A DNA stretch of 64,000 bases, from contig CP085629.1 in the NCBI GenBank assembly GCA_024704175.1, positions 3,596,001 through 3,660,000 of the forward strand. Reading direction: 5' to 3'. This document shows positions 18,340 through 27,724 of the stretch, piece by piece. Source of the DNA: Paenibacillus sp. P25. GTDB lineage: Bacteria; Bacillota; Bacilli; Paenibacillales; NBRC-103111. Under the pieces are notes generated by a model. That model was not told the origin of the DNA, searched no databases, and was given only the letters and a program-made list of their open reading frames with translations. The position numbers and the translations under genes were made by a program. How positions within the stretch are numbered: the first letter of the stretch is position 1; every line of letters begins with the position of its first letter.

Positions 18340-19276
18340 GGATGACGGCGCCTTTTACGACCAGTCGCCAGTAATAGCTTACGTCCAGCAAAGTAAGCCC
18401 GTTGCTGATCACGCCCATGATGAGCACGCCGATGATCGTCGCCTGCACCCGGCCCGTACCGCCGGTCAGACTGGTGCCGCCGAGCACGACGGCCGCGATC
18501 GCATCCAGCTCGTACCCGACGCCTGCGGTCGGCTGTCCGGAGAACAAGCGTCCCGCCAGCACGATTCCTGCAAGGCCCGAGAGCAAACCGCTGATCGCGT
18601 ATACATGAACAAGTGTCCGCTCCACCTTGATTCCCGTCAGCCGGGCGGCTTCCTCGTTGCCTCCGATGGCGTAGACGTGGCGGCCGAACATGGTGTATTT
18701 CAGGACGAGGAACATAACGGCGTATACTGCGATCATGATATAAATCGGCGTCGGAATCGAAAGAATCGTACCGGCCCCCATGAATTTAAACAGCCCGGAA
18801 TTCAGTACAATCGGGTACCCGCCGCTCAGGACATAGGCCAGCCCCCTCACGTAGGTAAAACTGCCGAGAGTAACGATAAACGAGGGCAGCTTCGTCTTGG
18901 CGGTGAAGAAGCCGTTCACGGCGCCCATGAGCCAGCCGACGAGTACACCCGCGGCCATGGCGGCAAGCGGGTGAACCCCTTTTTCCGAGAGCATGACGGA
19001 GACTACCCCGGAGAGTGCTACCGTGGAGCCGACGGACAAGTCGATTCCTCCTGTCAAGATCACCAGCGTCATCCCGGCGGCCAAAATCGCAATAATCGAT
19101 ACCTGCTTCAAAATATTAAGCATGTTCGTCGTATCGGAAAAGTTAGGCGCAATAAAGGACAGCAGAATGCACATCAAAACCAAAATGATCAGCATGCCCA
19201 GCCGGTTCCATAACTTCATCATGGACAGCTTCGGGCGGCTGGTTTCCATACCTACCGATGTCGTATTCGCACTCAT
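18299..19276 (-). CDS. rbsC: Ribose-type sugar ABC transporter permease
   Basis: 325 aa, intact, eight to ten hydrophobic segments. Family signatures are ILAAGMTLVILTGGIDLSVG, GRHVYAIGGNEEAARLTGI and GGTSLTGGTGRVQATIIG. ATG 19276 overlaps the rbsA stop (ATGA) once the G run at 19283-19287 is repaired. It forms the membrane channel for the RbsA/RbsB partners. The specific sugar is not shown; rbsK and rbsD are absent here. Confidence 0.88.
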   Translation of the reverse strand: MSANTTSVGMETSRPKLSMMKLWNRLGMLIILVLMCILLSFIAPNFSDTTNMLNILKQVSIIAILAAGMTLVILTGGIDLSVGSTVALSGVVSVMLSEKGVHPLAAMAAGVLVGWLMGAVNGFFTAKTKLPSFIVTLGSFTYVRGLAYVLSGGYPIVLNSGLFKFMGAGTILSIPTPIYIMIAVYAVMFLVLKYTMFGRHVYAIGGNEEAARLTGIKVERTLVHVYAISGLLSGLAGIVLAGRLFSGQPTAGVGYELDAIAAVVLGGTSLTGGTGRVQATIIGVLIMGVISNGLTLLDVSYYWRLVVKGAVILIAVLLDRLRRAS

Positions 19277-20825
19277 TCCGTTCCCCCGTTGCATAGAACA
19301 TGATTTTCTCCTGAGTCGCTTCTTCCCGGGACAAATGAGCCCGGATGCGGCCTTCATGCATGACCATGATCCGGTCGCTGATGCCCAGCACCTCAGGCAG
19401 CTCGGACGAGATCATGAGGACGGCCAGACCGGTCTCCGCCAGGCGGCAGATGATCTTATGAATCTCCGTCTTGGCTCCTATGTCCACTCCGCGCGTCGGT
19501 TCGTCCAGCAGCAGCACCTTCGGCCCGATGGACAGCCAGCGGGCGAGCAGCACCTTCTGCTGATTGCCTCCGCTGAGGCCCACAACCTTCTGTTCTTTAT
19601 TTGCCGTCTTAATGCCTAGTCGCTTAATGTAGCTCTCCGCTTCCTTGTCCAGCTCCTTCCACTGGAGCACGCCGCTTCTGCGATACTTGTGCATCTCGGC
19701 CATCATGATATTTTCTTTGACGGACATGTTTAGGAAAAGCCCCTGCTCCTTCCGGCTCTCCGGCACATGAGCGATCCCGTAGCGCATGGCATCCATTGGC
19801 CCGTTGATGACGGCCGTCCTTCCGTCGATCCGGATTTCCCCGCTTCGGATCGGGGATAATCCGAAGATGGCGCGCACCAGCTCCGTCCGCCCGGCACCGA
19901 CAAGTCCCGCCAAGCCTACAATTTCGCCGGGGTACAGCTTGAAGGAGACTTCCTTCACCGTCTTCTTATCGCTAAGCTCTCTGAGCTCGAGCACGGGCAC
20001 TTTGCCGCTTACTGTAATCCCCTGCGACCGTTCCCGCTGGAACAGGTCGGTGAGTTCCCGGCCGACCATCGTCCTCACGAGCTGCTCGGGATTCGTCTCG
20101 CCGATCGGGCAGGAGCGGATCCATTGGCCGTCTCTCATAACCGTGCAGCGGTCGGAGATGCGGAAGATCTCATCCATCCGGTGGGAAATATACACGATGG
20201 CGACGCCTTGCCGTTTGAGATCCTCGATGATAACGAACAATTTTTCAATTTCTTTATCCGTCAGCGCAGCAGTAGGCTCATCCATGATAAGTACCTCCGC
20301 CTGAAAGGACAAGGCGCGCGCGATTTCCACGAGCTGCTGCTGTGCGACGCTTAACGAAGAGACATAAGTATCCGGGTCCAAGTTGGAGCCGATAGCGTCG
20401 AGAATCGTTTGGGCCCGTTCCTTGACTTTAGCCCACTGTACCAAGCCCAGCCGGTTTCGCGGAAACTTCGTCCCCATCAGGATATTCTCCGCGACCGTTA
20501 AATTCGGAGACAAATTGAGCTCCTGGTGAATGACGCTGATTCCCCGGCTGCGCGCCTCCATCGGATTATGCCAGGCGACGCTTTCGCCCTTATACTCGAT
20601 CGTACCGGCGTCGGGACGGTGCACGCCGGCCATAATTTTCATCAGCGTCGATTTGCCGGCACCGTTCTCACCCATTAAGGCGTGAACCTCCCCGCGGAAA
20701 AGCTCAATCTGCACATTATGAAGCACTTTCACGCCGGAGAACGATTTGTGAATGCCCTGCATTTTCAATATCGGGGCCGTTCCGTTAGCCGTACGGCTTC
20801 CGGGCTTCTCTTCCAGCACCTGCAT
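19273..20825 (-). CDS. rbsA: Ribose-type sugar ABC transporter ATPase (double ATPase)
   Basis: About 517 aa with two nucleotide-binding domains. Domain 1 has Walker A GENGAGKSTLMK, signature LSVAQQQLVEIARAL and Walker B VLIMDEPTAAL. Domain 2 has degenerate Walker A GLVGAGRTELVR, signature LSGGNQQKVLLARWL and Walker B VLLLDEPTRGVD, as in RbsA/MglA. The apparent run-on tail comes from a G run one base short at 19283-19287; the repaired end is YATGGTE and stops inside the rbsC start. ATG 20825 follows GGGGAG. Confidence 0.9.
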
Positions 20826-20859
20826 GATTCCACTCCCCGTTCCCTGTTGGTTTGGAAGC

Positions 20860-20905
20860 AAGCGGGCTGCCCGGCCAAGCATTCGAACTTGGAGACAGCC
20901 CGCTT
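20860..20905 (-). terminator. Intercistronic hairpin between rbsB and rbsA
   Basis: AAGCGGGCTG and CAGCCCGCTT (10 bp) enclose a 26-base loop with an inner CCAAG/CTTGG stem. No T run follows, so this is more likely an mRNA-stabilising or partial attenuating structure that favours the binding protein over the ATPase than a full terminator. Confidence 0.5.
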
Positions 20906-20914
20906 CAACAGCGA

Positions 20915-21916
20915 TTACCAGCCTTTATAACCGTCTACATTGTCCTGCGTAATGAGATCCACCGGCACTTTAATGACGCTTTCCACTTTCTCGCCTTTGA
21001 GGATCTGAAAGCCGACTTCGACCGCCTTCTGGATCATGTCGAACGGATGCTGCGCGGAGCTGGCCGCGAAGCTTTTCTTCTCCTTCAATGCCGTCACCGC
21101 ATCCGGCGCCCCGTCCACGCCGACAATGAACATTTCCTTGTCGCGTCCGGCCTGCTCGGCTGCAATCTTGGCACCTACGCCGGACGGATCGTTGATCGCG
21201 AATACGGCGTCCACTTTGCCTTTGCCGTTCGCCTGCAGAATCGTTTCCATCATGGTAAGGGCGGTTTCGCGGTTCCCGTTGCCGTTCTGCTTGGCTACGA
21301 TCTTGATATCCGTGCCCTTCACCGCCGCCTCGAAGCCTGCGATCCGGTCCGTTACCGCCGTAACCGGCGGGCCGTCAAGCACAGCCACATTCCCTTTGCC
21401 GTTCAGGCGCTTCACAATATATTCACCGGCCAGCTTCCCGGCCAGGAAATTATCGGAGGTCACGACCGCATTAACACCCCCATCGGCGCCTACGTCTACC
21501 GCAATGATCGGGATGTTCGTCGCCTTCGCCTGGGCGACTGCACCGGCAATTCCTTTGGAATCCACCGCATTCACCAGGATCATGCTCACTTTTTTCGTTA
21601 TGAAGTCCTCGATCTGCGAGGTCTGCTTCGCCAAATCGCCGTCCGCGCTGACGGTAATGACTTCGGCGTTATTTTTATTGGCGGCTTCGGCCGCGCCTTT
21701 GGACATCGCCACGAAGAACGGGTTGCTGAGGTTCTGTACGGTCAGCCCGATAACCACCTTCTTGCCCGCTTTCGCCGGATCCGTTTTTGCGGAATCCGCG
21801 TTACTGCCGCCCGCGGCTCCATTCGTTCCGGCGGCACCGGAAGAACAGGCGGATAATACGATCATCAAGAGCGCCATCAGCAGAACGGCGGTATGTTTAA
21901 ATTTCGTTATAATCAT
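20915..21916 (-). CDS. rbsB: Ribose-type sugar-binding lipoprotein
   Basis: 333 aa, intact. Lipoprotein signal with lipobox LSAC (Cys about residue 24), then a type I periplasmic-binding fold: KVVIGLTVQNLSNPFFVAMS, KVSMILVNAVDSKGIAGAV, VTSDNFLAGKLAGEYI, DAVFAINDPSGVGAKIAAEQ. It captures the sugar outside the membrane for RbsAC. AAGGAGG precedes the start. It is separated from the upstream deoR by 231 bases in which I see no gene. Ribose or a related sugar is likely but not proven. Confidence 0.87.
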   Translation of the reverse strand: MIITKFKHTAVLLMALLMIVLSACSSGAAGTNGAAGGSNADSAKTDPAKAGKKVVIGLTVQNLSNPFFVAMSKGAAEAANKNNAEVITVSADGDLAKQTSQIEDFITKKVSMILVNAVDSKGIAGAVAQAKATNIPIIAVDVGADGGVNAVVTSDNFLAGKLAGEYIVKRLNGKGNVAVLDGPPVTAVTDRIAGFEAAVKGTDIKIVAKQNGNGNRETALTMMETILQANGKGKVDAVFAINDPSGVGAKIAAEQAGRDKEMFIVGVDGAPDAVTALKEKKSFAASSAQHPFDMIQKAVEVGFQILKGEKVESVIKVPVDLITQDNVDGYKGW

Positions 21917-22147
21917 TCCTTTGTAAACCTCCTTAGGATGAAGAAAACGGCGCTATCGATTGCAAATCACGGGTTCCTGTGTCACAATAAAAATGCTTGA
22001 CCGAGCGTGTACCGGGGCCGTTAACCATTGGCGTGGGTCAGCCTCTGCGTATGCGCTCTTTTTTGCTTTCCATCTAGCCTGCTCCCCTTGAAAATGGTTC
22101 CTTCCCTGCCTCCATCAATAGGCCTCACCCCTTTAATAGCGGCCCGT

Positions 22148-22920
22148 CTAATCGTCCGTTCCCGCCGTGTGAACCTCCAGGCCCAGATTCTCCGCCGCGC
22201 TGATGAAGCTCTCGGGAGCCTTGTCATCCGTTATGAACACATGGATGTCCTGCAGCCTGCCGAAGCTCGCGAAGCTGACCTCGTCCACCTTGCTGTGGTC
22301 CGCCAGCAGAAATACTGTCTTCGCGTCGCCGATCATATGCCGCTTCACCTGAGCCTCGTCGAAATTCGGCGTCGTCAGCCCCTGCTTGACGCTGATCCCG
22401 TTCGCGGCTACGAAGGCTTTGTCTACATGAATCATGCCCAGACAATGATCCGTAAAAGGACCGACGAGCGACAGCACTCCTTTGCGCAGCGTCCCTCCAA
22501 GCAGCATTAGCTCAATGCCTGAATGATTCTGAAGCTCGTAAGCGAAATTGACCGAATTGGTGACCACCGTAAGCCGGTTAAACGCTTTCAATTCTCTGAC
22601 AAGGCACTGCGTGGTTGTACCCGAATCCAGCAGAATCGTATCGCCGTCCCGAATGAATTCGGCCGCTTTTTTTGCAATCGCTTTCTTTTCCTCTTGAAAT
22701 CGAATTTCCTTTTCCGTAAAGCTCGGTTCGAAATTGACACTGGACAAGGAAACCGCACCGCCATGCGTCCTCTTAAGCGCTTCGCTTCCTCCAGTTCCTT
22801 CAGGTCGCGCCGGACCGTCGATTCGGAGACGCCCAGGACTCGAATCAGCTCCTGCACATCCACCCGGGAATGGATGCTGAGCCGCTCCATGATCTTGGCT
22901 TTTCTTTCTTCTTCAAACAC
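22148..22920 (-). CDS. DeoR-family transcriptional regulator
   Basis: About 257 aa. N-terminal HTH (IMERLSIHSRVDVQELIRVL, VSESTVRRDLKELEE) and a DeoR C-terminal sugar-phosphate sensor domain (ILLDSGTTTQCLVREL, LTVVTNSVNFAYEL, LLGGTLRKGVLSLVGP, HSKVDEVSFASFG). One C is missing near 22770-22776 (KRLKRTHGGAVSLSS when repaired). The start is a GTG at 22920 with weak GGA upstream. It reads in the same direction as rbsBAC and is its likely repressor. Confidence 0.88.
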
Positions 22921-22995
22921 GAGGCATCCAACTTTCTCGTATGATTATGAATGTTATTGATTGTCTGTGAGTGTTTTAGACCGTTTAGTGGTTTG

Positions 22996-23025
22996 ATTAT
23001 AAAATGTAAGCGTTATTTTTGTCAA
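22996..23025 (-). promoter_or_regulatory. Sigma-A promoter of deoR with cre-like site in the spacer
   Basis: TTGACA (23025-23020) and TATAAT (23001-22996) are 18 bases apart on the minus strand. Between them AAATAACGCTTACA (23018-23005) matches 12 of 14 positions of the CcpA cre consensus, so carbon catabolite repression of the regulator and perhaps the transporter is plausible. Confidence 0.6.
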
Positions 23026-23042
23026 TATATTCTAGCCAGATT

Positions 23043-23493
23043 TCAAAAACTTTCATTTTCCTTCAGAAACGTTCCGAATTGATCCTGTATTATCCGTTCG
23101 ATCACCCCCGTCATGCTTTTGGCCATCCAGGCGCTCGTTTCGGAAAAGGGAATGTATCGGTAGCCGTCCACCTCAGGCGACCTTTTCCCCTGCGGGGATG
23201 CTGGAAGTATGAAGTGCAAACGAGCTTGTCCAAGGCCGGCAGTTCTTCCGTCAGCCACAGGAACAGGTGCAAATCCTTGTTCCGCAGATAGGGAAAAACC
23301 CCAAGGTCCTTGAGCTCTGCGGGATTCAGCTCAATTCCCGTTTCTTCCCTCGTCTCCCTGCAGCATACCTCTACCGCCGTTTCGTTCTCTTCCTGGAGCC
23401 CTTTCGGCAAGTCGTAGAAGGAATTGCCCGTAGAGTGGCAGGCCAAAAACACGCGCCGTCCGTAATGAAGCTTCCGACCGAGATGGCTTTCAT
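23043..23493 (-). CDS. Nudix hydrolase
   Basis: About 150 aa. The Nudix box is perfect: G-x5-E-x7-RETREETGI at roughly residues 37-59, which binds the metal that cleaves nucleoside diphosphate-X substrates. ATG 23493 (MKAISVGSF) has AAAGGAGG five bases upstream. Two frame breaks occur: near 23450 and at G4 23194-23197 (one base short). The repaired tail reads DGYRYIPFSETSAWMAKSM. Substrate unknown. Confidence 0.85.
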
Positions 23494-23592
23494 GGAATCC
23501 TCCTTTTGTTCCCTGTTCAATTGACAACCTCCAAAGGATGGCTTTCCAGGCATAAAATTATACCGGCGGCCCCAGGCATGGCCAATAAAACA

Positions 23593-23624
23593 GCCGCTTC
23601 CTCGGGGGATCCCCGTGAAACGGC
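23593..23624 (-). terminator. Terminator of the ArsR-type regulator gene
   Basis: GCCGTTTC-A-CGGGG pairs with CCCCG-A-GGAAGCGGC (one mismatch, facing As) and is followed on the minus strand by TGTTTTATT. Confidence 0.6.
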
Positions 23625-23635
23625 CGGCCTTTTCA

Positions 23636-24313
23636 CTATAATACAGCGCCAAGCTGTTCGTAAAGAGCGGATCTGCCGCTCTCCGTCAGCAGGGCGGAGC
23701 GGCGAACCTCTCCGCGGGTGATCCACCCGAGCTCAAACATCCGCTTGGTCATCTCTACGGAAACCGGTCCTGCCAAATGGCGAACGCGCTCCGTCCAATC
23801 AATATGATGCGGTATCACTTTGTGTTTCCTGCTTGCCTTCATCCCCAGGTTGGCAAACCATTCTTGTCCGCCCGCAGTGAGCAGATAACCTTCCTCCCGT
23901 TCTTCTACATAGCCCTTGGCTACGAGAGCACGGGTAACACCTACGCCCAGTTTCCCGGCTATATGGTCATAGCAGGTCCGGCCCGAGCTCAGGATCCGGG
24001 CTTGATCCGACTGTCTTAAGGAGCGGACGGGCCCGGGCGGGGCGACGGCGGCCAAAGACTCGAGAGCCTGCGCCACATCCGCATTGGCCAGACGGTAATA
24101 ACGGTGGCGGCTCCATGCCTCGACAGCGATGAGGTTTCCCTCAAGCGGCTTGGTTAAGTGTGCGCTTGCCGTCTGCGGCGTAACCTTCGCTATCCGGGCC
24201 AGCTCGCCGGCCGGCGGCGCTTGACCGTCTGCTAAGGCCATCAGCATCGCAGCCCGGGTCGGGTCGCCGATCAGGGAAGCGACCGTCGTGATATTGGAAA
24301 GCATGTCCTTCAT
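23636..24313 (-). CDS. ArsR-type winged-helix regulator
   Basis: 225 aa, intact. The winged helix lies in the first 85 residues (VASLIGDPTRAAMLMALADG, ELARIAKVTPQTASAHLTKP, RYYRLANADVAQALE); the rest is an extended C-terminal domain (YDHIAGKLGVGVTRALVAKG, ESGRSALYEQLG) as in YdfF-like proteins. No metal-binding Cys cluster of classical ArsR is present. It is divergent from an MFS pump, which it probably represses through the inverted repeat at 24351-24378. Confidence 0.82.
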   Translation of the reverse strand: MKDMLSNITTVASLIGDPTRAAMLMALADGQAPPAGELARIAKVTPQTASAHLTKPLEGNLIAVEAWSRHRYYRLANADVAQALESLAAVAPPGPVRSLRQSDQARILSSGRTCYDHIAGKLGVGVTRALVAKGYVEEREEGYLLTAGGQEWFANLGMKASRKHKVIPHHIDWTERVRHLAGPVSVEMTKRMFELGWITRGEVRRSALLTESGRSALYEQLGAVL

Positions 24314-24350
24314 CCCCTCATTTCGTCTTCATAAGCCCATTGTACCATTC

Positions 24351-24378
24351 GGACATTTCGACGGCACATGAAATATCC
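24351..24378. promoter_or_regulatory. Inverted-repeat operator between arsR-type gene and MFS pump
   Basis: GGACATTTC-N10-GAAATATCC matches in 8 of 9 paired positions. TACAAT -10 boxes face outward on both sides (24340-24346 region and 24386-24391 region). Ownership by the adjacent regulator is inference. Confidence 0.4.
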
Positions 24379-24424
24379 CCGGGGTACAATGACATCGCAA
24401 GAAAATATTCGTGAGGTGGTTGAA

Positions 24425-25816
24425 ATGAACGATGCGGCGTTATTCCCGGCCAAGCAAAAAGCCGGCGATTTATTCATCGTCTTAACGGCAGGGGCGGGAC
24501 TTTTTCTGTCTACCTTGGATTCGGGCATTATCAATATCGCGTTGCCTGCGCTGGCCCAGGCGTTCCATACGTCCCTTACCGTCATGGCTTGGACCGTTAC
24601 GCTGTATTCCCTTGCTTTGACGGGCACGATCATTGTTTTCGGAAGACTTGGAGACAGATACGGACGTCTACGGATCTACACGCTGGGTCTGGTCTTGTTC
24701 TCCGTCTCATCGGCATGCTGCGGATTCTCTCAGTCTGCAGGCGCATTGATCGCTTTTCGGGGGATCCAGGGGATCGGCGCCGCCATGCTGCAAGCAACGG
24801 CGACCGCCATCATTACTACGATGGTTTCGGAAGACCGCAGGGGGCAGGCTCTAGGTATGCTCGCTGTCTTAATGGGGCTCGGTCCGGTCCTTGGCCCCAG
24901 TATCGGGGGACTCTTTCTGTCCTTCGGGGGATGGCCGTGGATCTTCTGGATCAATATCCCGGTCGCAGCCGCAGGCCTATGGGGATGCCGCTTCTTGTCC
25001 GGCGCAGCCGTCCGGAATCATCATCCCGTTCAGCTCGATGTCCTCGGCGACCTGTCTGCTGTCTTCATCCGTGCTCTGCCTGCTTCTGGGGCTCAGCTTC
25101 TGGCCTTCTGCCGGACCGGCCAGTGCCTGGACCTATGGGCCTCTCATGGCGTTTGCCGTATTGTTTGCGGGATTCCTTGCAAACGAATCGTTGGCCGCCT
25201 CTCCCATTGTCGACCTAGGGCTGTTCCGTAAGGGTGCCTTCACTGGCCCCATACTGGCAGCGTTTATTTTTGGCGGGGCTTCATCTGTAGGCTTCATCCT
25301 GCCCCCCTATTATTTCGAGCTCGCGCATCGCCTCGAACCGTGGCAAGCCGGGCTGGTCAATTTGTCAGCCCCACTTGGCGTTGTGCTGTTATCCCCTGCC
25401 TCGGGCCGGCTGATCCCCCGCTTTGGCACGGGCCGTCTCCTGCTGTCGGGGCTCATGATGATGCTCTTGTCCTACCTCCTCCTCGGGCGGATGCAAACGA
25501 ACTGGTCCCCTTGGACCGTGGCCTGGTCGCTGCTTATTTACGGGACGGGGGCGCCCTGCTTCTCCCTTCGAGCATGTCGGCCATTATGGGGGCTGTCGGA
25601 GCGGAAAAGCAGGGAACGATCGGCGCCGTACAGAGAATGATTCAGAACCTCGGCATCGCCATTTATACGTCGGTCGCCGCCGCAATTGTTCCCGCGCATT
25701 CCGTCGCAGGAACGGACGGATTGATGGCGGGAATCCGGCAAATGTGGAACCTGACGGCGGGTTCCATCCTACTTTGTATTGTCGTGTTCCTTTGCTTTCG
25801 GCCCCGGCGGAAATAG
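24425..25816 (+). CDS. MFS multidrug efflux protein, DHA2 type
   Basis: About 463 aa in three frames. Part 1 has motif D-like LDSGIINIALPAL, motif A FGRLGDRYGRLR and motif C GPVLGPSIGGLF. Part 2 (about 25065-25550) and part 3 (LLLPSSMSAIMGAVGAEKQG, ending FRPRRK) complete the 14-helix pump. Breaks: near 25058-25065 and G5 25547-25551 (one G short). ATG 24425 follows GAGGTGG. Divergent ArsR-type regulator upstream. Substrate unknown. Confidence 0.85.
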
Positions 25817-25889
25817 GGAGTCCCGGTCTACCTCGGCTAATGGACCGGTCCGCCGTTATTTGGCGATGGTTTGAGGGGGCGAGTTTCTG

Positions 25890-25969
25890 ACGGACATGGC
25901 GGACGCTATTGGTGGGAATCGACTGGAAAAGAGCTCCTTTTTCGCGTAATAGCTGCTTCCATGTCCGTT
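25890..25969. repeat. Hairpin copy of the dispersed GGACATGG...CGCTATT repeat
   Basis: The left arm ACGGACATGGCGGACGCTAT (from 25890) and the right arm AATAGCTGCTTCCATGTCCG (from 25948) are inverted copies: 10 of 10 at the outer end, 7 of 11 inside, about 37 bases between. The core matches shorter copies at 1691 and 11909. The rest of the 25817-26159 gap shows no gene I can support. Confidence 0.5.
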
Positions 25970-26159
25970 ACATTTAGAAAAGGGGAACTTTGCCGTGGAT
26001 AGAGGCACTGAGGTCCGCTACATGAACAGTTACCGGTAAGGCTGCATCGTCGGTTCGGTGTACCGTAGCGTGGTCGGTCAGATGGTCGTTGCCAGGTCGG
26101 TTGCGTAGACGCACGAACGCTCGCTCCGTCACAGCAAGGAACCGATCTCAGCGGCTTAA

Positions 26160-26286
26160 TCCGAGCCACTCACAAAATTTACGGCTACCTTCGCGCCATG
26201 CTTTGCCGGATCTTCAGCTATCCTCCTGCCGGTTCCTTTGGATGCTCCCGTGATTAAAGCAACTTTCCGGCAAGCTTCTTTTCCAT
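26160..26286 (-). pseudogene. N-terminal remnant of a short-chain dehydrogenase
   Basis: From ATG 26286 the sequence reads MEKKLAGK, then after one missing A it continues VALITGASKGTGRRIAEDPA and KHGAKVAVNFVSGS. That is the SDR Rossmann start (TGxxxGxG; here TGASKGTG). Stops follow at once and no catalytic YxxxK region is present. A true 5' relic of about 45 codons. Confidence 0.6.
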
Positions 26287-26329
26287 TCCTGTCATCTTCT
26301 CGATTCCAAATAACAATAATGGGATGCGG

Positions 26330-26632
26330 TCAAGCAAACGGGTAATCCATGACTACGATCCCTTCCACAAATGGGCCAACCCGCTGTAAAAAGCCCTGAT
26401 GCAGCGGATGCCGGATATAATCCCGGCAAGCCTGCCGATTCGCAAAGGTTACCCGAACGCCTAACGTATAGCCCTGCATACGCTCCACTTCTTCCGTGAC
26501 GTTAATCCCGGCGCTGAGGTCTACAATGCCCGGAATCGCATCCTTGAAGGCATGAGCGTGCTTCACTACTTCATCTTGTTCGTTGATCGTAACGTTAGGC
26601 TTGAGTTTCAATAATACGATATGTTCATACAT
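26330..26632 (-). CDS. Dabb (stress-responsive A/B barrel) domain protein
   Basis: 100 aa, intact. MYEHIVLLKLKPNVT, HAHAFKDAIPGIVDLSAGIN and YIRHPLHQGFLQRVGPFVEG match the dimeric alpha/beta barrel Dabb family. ATG 26632 has GGAGG eight bases upstream; the longer start would contain that site. Biochemical role of these proteins is generally unclear. The neighbouring remnants suggest that it is what remains of a larger cluster. Confidence 0.8.
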   Translation of the reverse strand: MYEHIVLLKLKPNVTINEQDEVVKHAHAFKDAIPGIVDLSAGINVTEEVERMQGYTLGVRVTFANRQACRDYIRHPLHQGFLQRVGPFVEGIVVMDYPFA

Positions 26633-26724
26633 TTTTATGCCCTCCATGGTCCCTTTATTATTTTTGTTCGAATGGACATAAACAGGTACAAGCCGCCGCT
26701 CCTGTCCGTTCCATTCTTGCTTTC

Positions 26725-27206
26725 ATTCTGAAACGGCCTACTGCGCATTGAATGGAAATCTCGCCGACATGTCGGACAAAGAGCGGAACTTGGTTTGGAT
26801 GACCTTTACCTCTCCCCGATTTCGCTACATCAAGGGAGAGGAGTGGGAGCTCCATGCCAAGCGGATCGTTGCTAAATTCCATGCAGGCTATGCGCGTCAC
26901 GTTGACGACCCTTGGCGGTCTGAACAGTTCGATGCGCTGTGCCAGGCCAGCCCGGAATTCCGTGAATTTTGGGAGTCTCATGACATTCTCGACGCCATTG
27001 ATGCCCCCAAGGCGCTTCGTTGTCCGAATCTCGGGATCTTAAATTTCGATCATGTTTCGTTTCAATATTTGGAGGATCCAAGCTTGACGGTTTCCATCCA
27101 CGTTCCTCATCAGGACGGCACGGTGGAAAAAATGCAGCGGTTGTTAAGCGATTACCAGCATCATCATTCGGAATCCTTTGCTTCTTCAACTTATATGGGC
27201 GAATAA
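26725..27206 (+). pseudogene. MmyB-like ligand-binding domain lacking its HTH
   Basis: Readable from about ETAYCALNGNLADMSDKERN to HVPHQDGTVEKMQRLLSDY. It aligns with the C-terminal half of the XRE/MmyB regulator at 12.3-13.2 kb (RNLVWxxF, SPEFREFWESHDI, LxxPxxD/ENTxEKxQxL). No helix-turn-helix, ribosome site or credible start precedes it, so it looks like a truncated paralogue. An expressed HTH-less protein from the TTG at 26748 cannot be ruled out. Confidence 0.6.
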
Positions 27207-27405
27207 CAAAAGAGCACTCCATATGCGTGCTTTGTTAGTGTTATTAGCGTTATCTGCCCGATCGTATTGCATTATCACCCCGTTCTTTCCGGTTGATCCT
27301 TTTTTATTTGGATCGAGTTTGGTCGTCACGCCATTCACTGTCGTGCCGATGCGGACGTTCTCGCTGTTTTAAACGTAATTTATTCCGCCGTAGTGATGAA
27401 CCGGT

Positions 27406-27561
27406 TACCGGAAGCGTAACGATATTGATCCCGGCCAGCTTGAACAGCCGCATATCTTCATTCCCTATATCCTCGGGCCATTGATCGGGATTGTAATCTC
27501 CCATACCAAATCGTAAGGGGCTTCGCGTGAACCATTTAACCGAAATGTTCATAAAAGTCAA
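27406..27561 (-). pseudogene. N-terminal remnant of a GH42 beta-galactosidase
   Basis: About 52 codons read FGMGDYNPDQWPED and DMRLFKLAGINIVTLPV, the characteristic start of family 42 glycosidases (GxDYNPEQW, MxxAGINVV). The catalytic region is missing and the following residues are unrelated. The 27207-27405 stretch in front holds nothing I recognise. The remnant points to a former galactoside locus beside the AraC/ABC region. Confidence 0.65.
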
Positions 27562-27724
27562 ATAAGTTCAATCCGGGTGCACAATCTTAGCCGGAGTGAA
27601 CAATATGAATTACGGCGCCATGTAGCGGAAAAGTTGCGGGCGACCCCGTTGTCTGCCCCGGACCCGTATTGTAATATGATGGTAGGATGTTATGTTATCG
27701 GTTACATTATGGGGGGACTAACGC

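Noticed and set aside
26748..27206. Intact small regulator
   Set aside because: Only the ligand domain is present; no HTH or ribosome site upstream.
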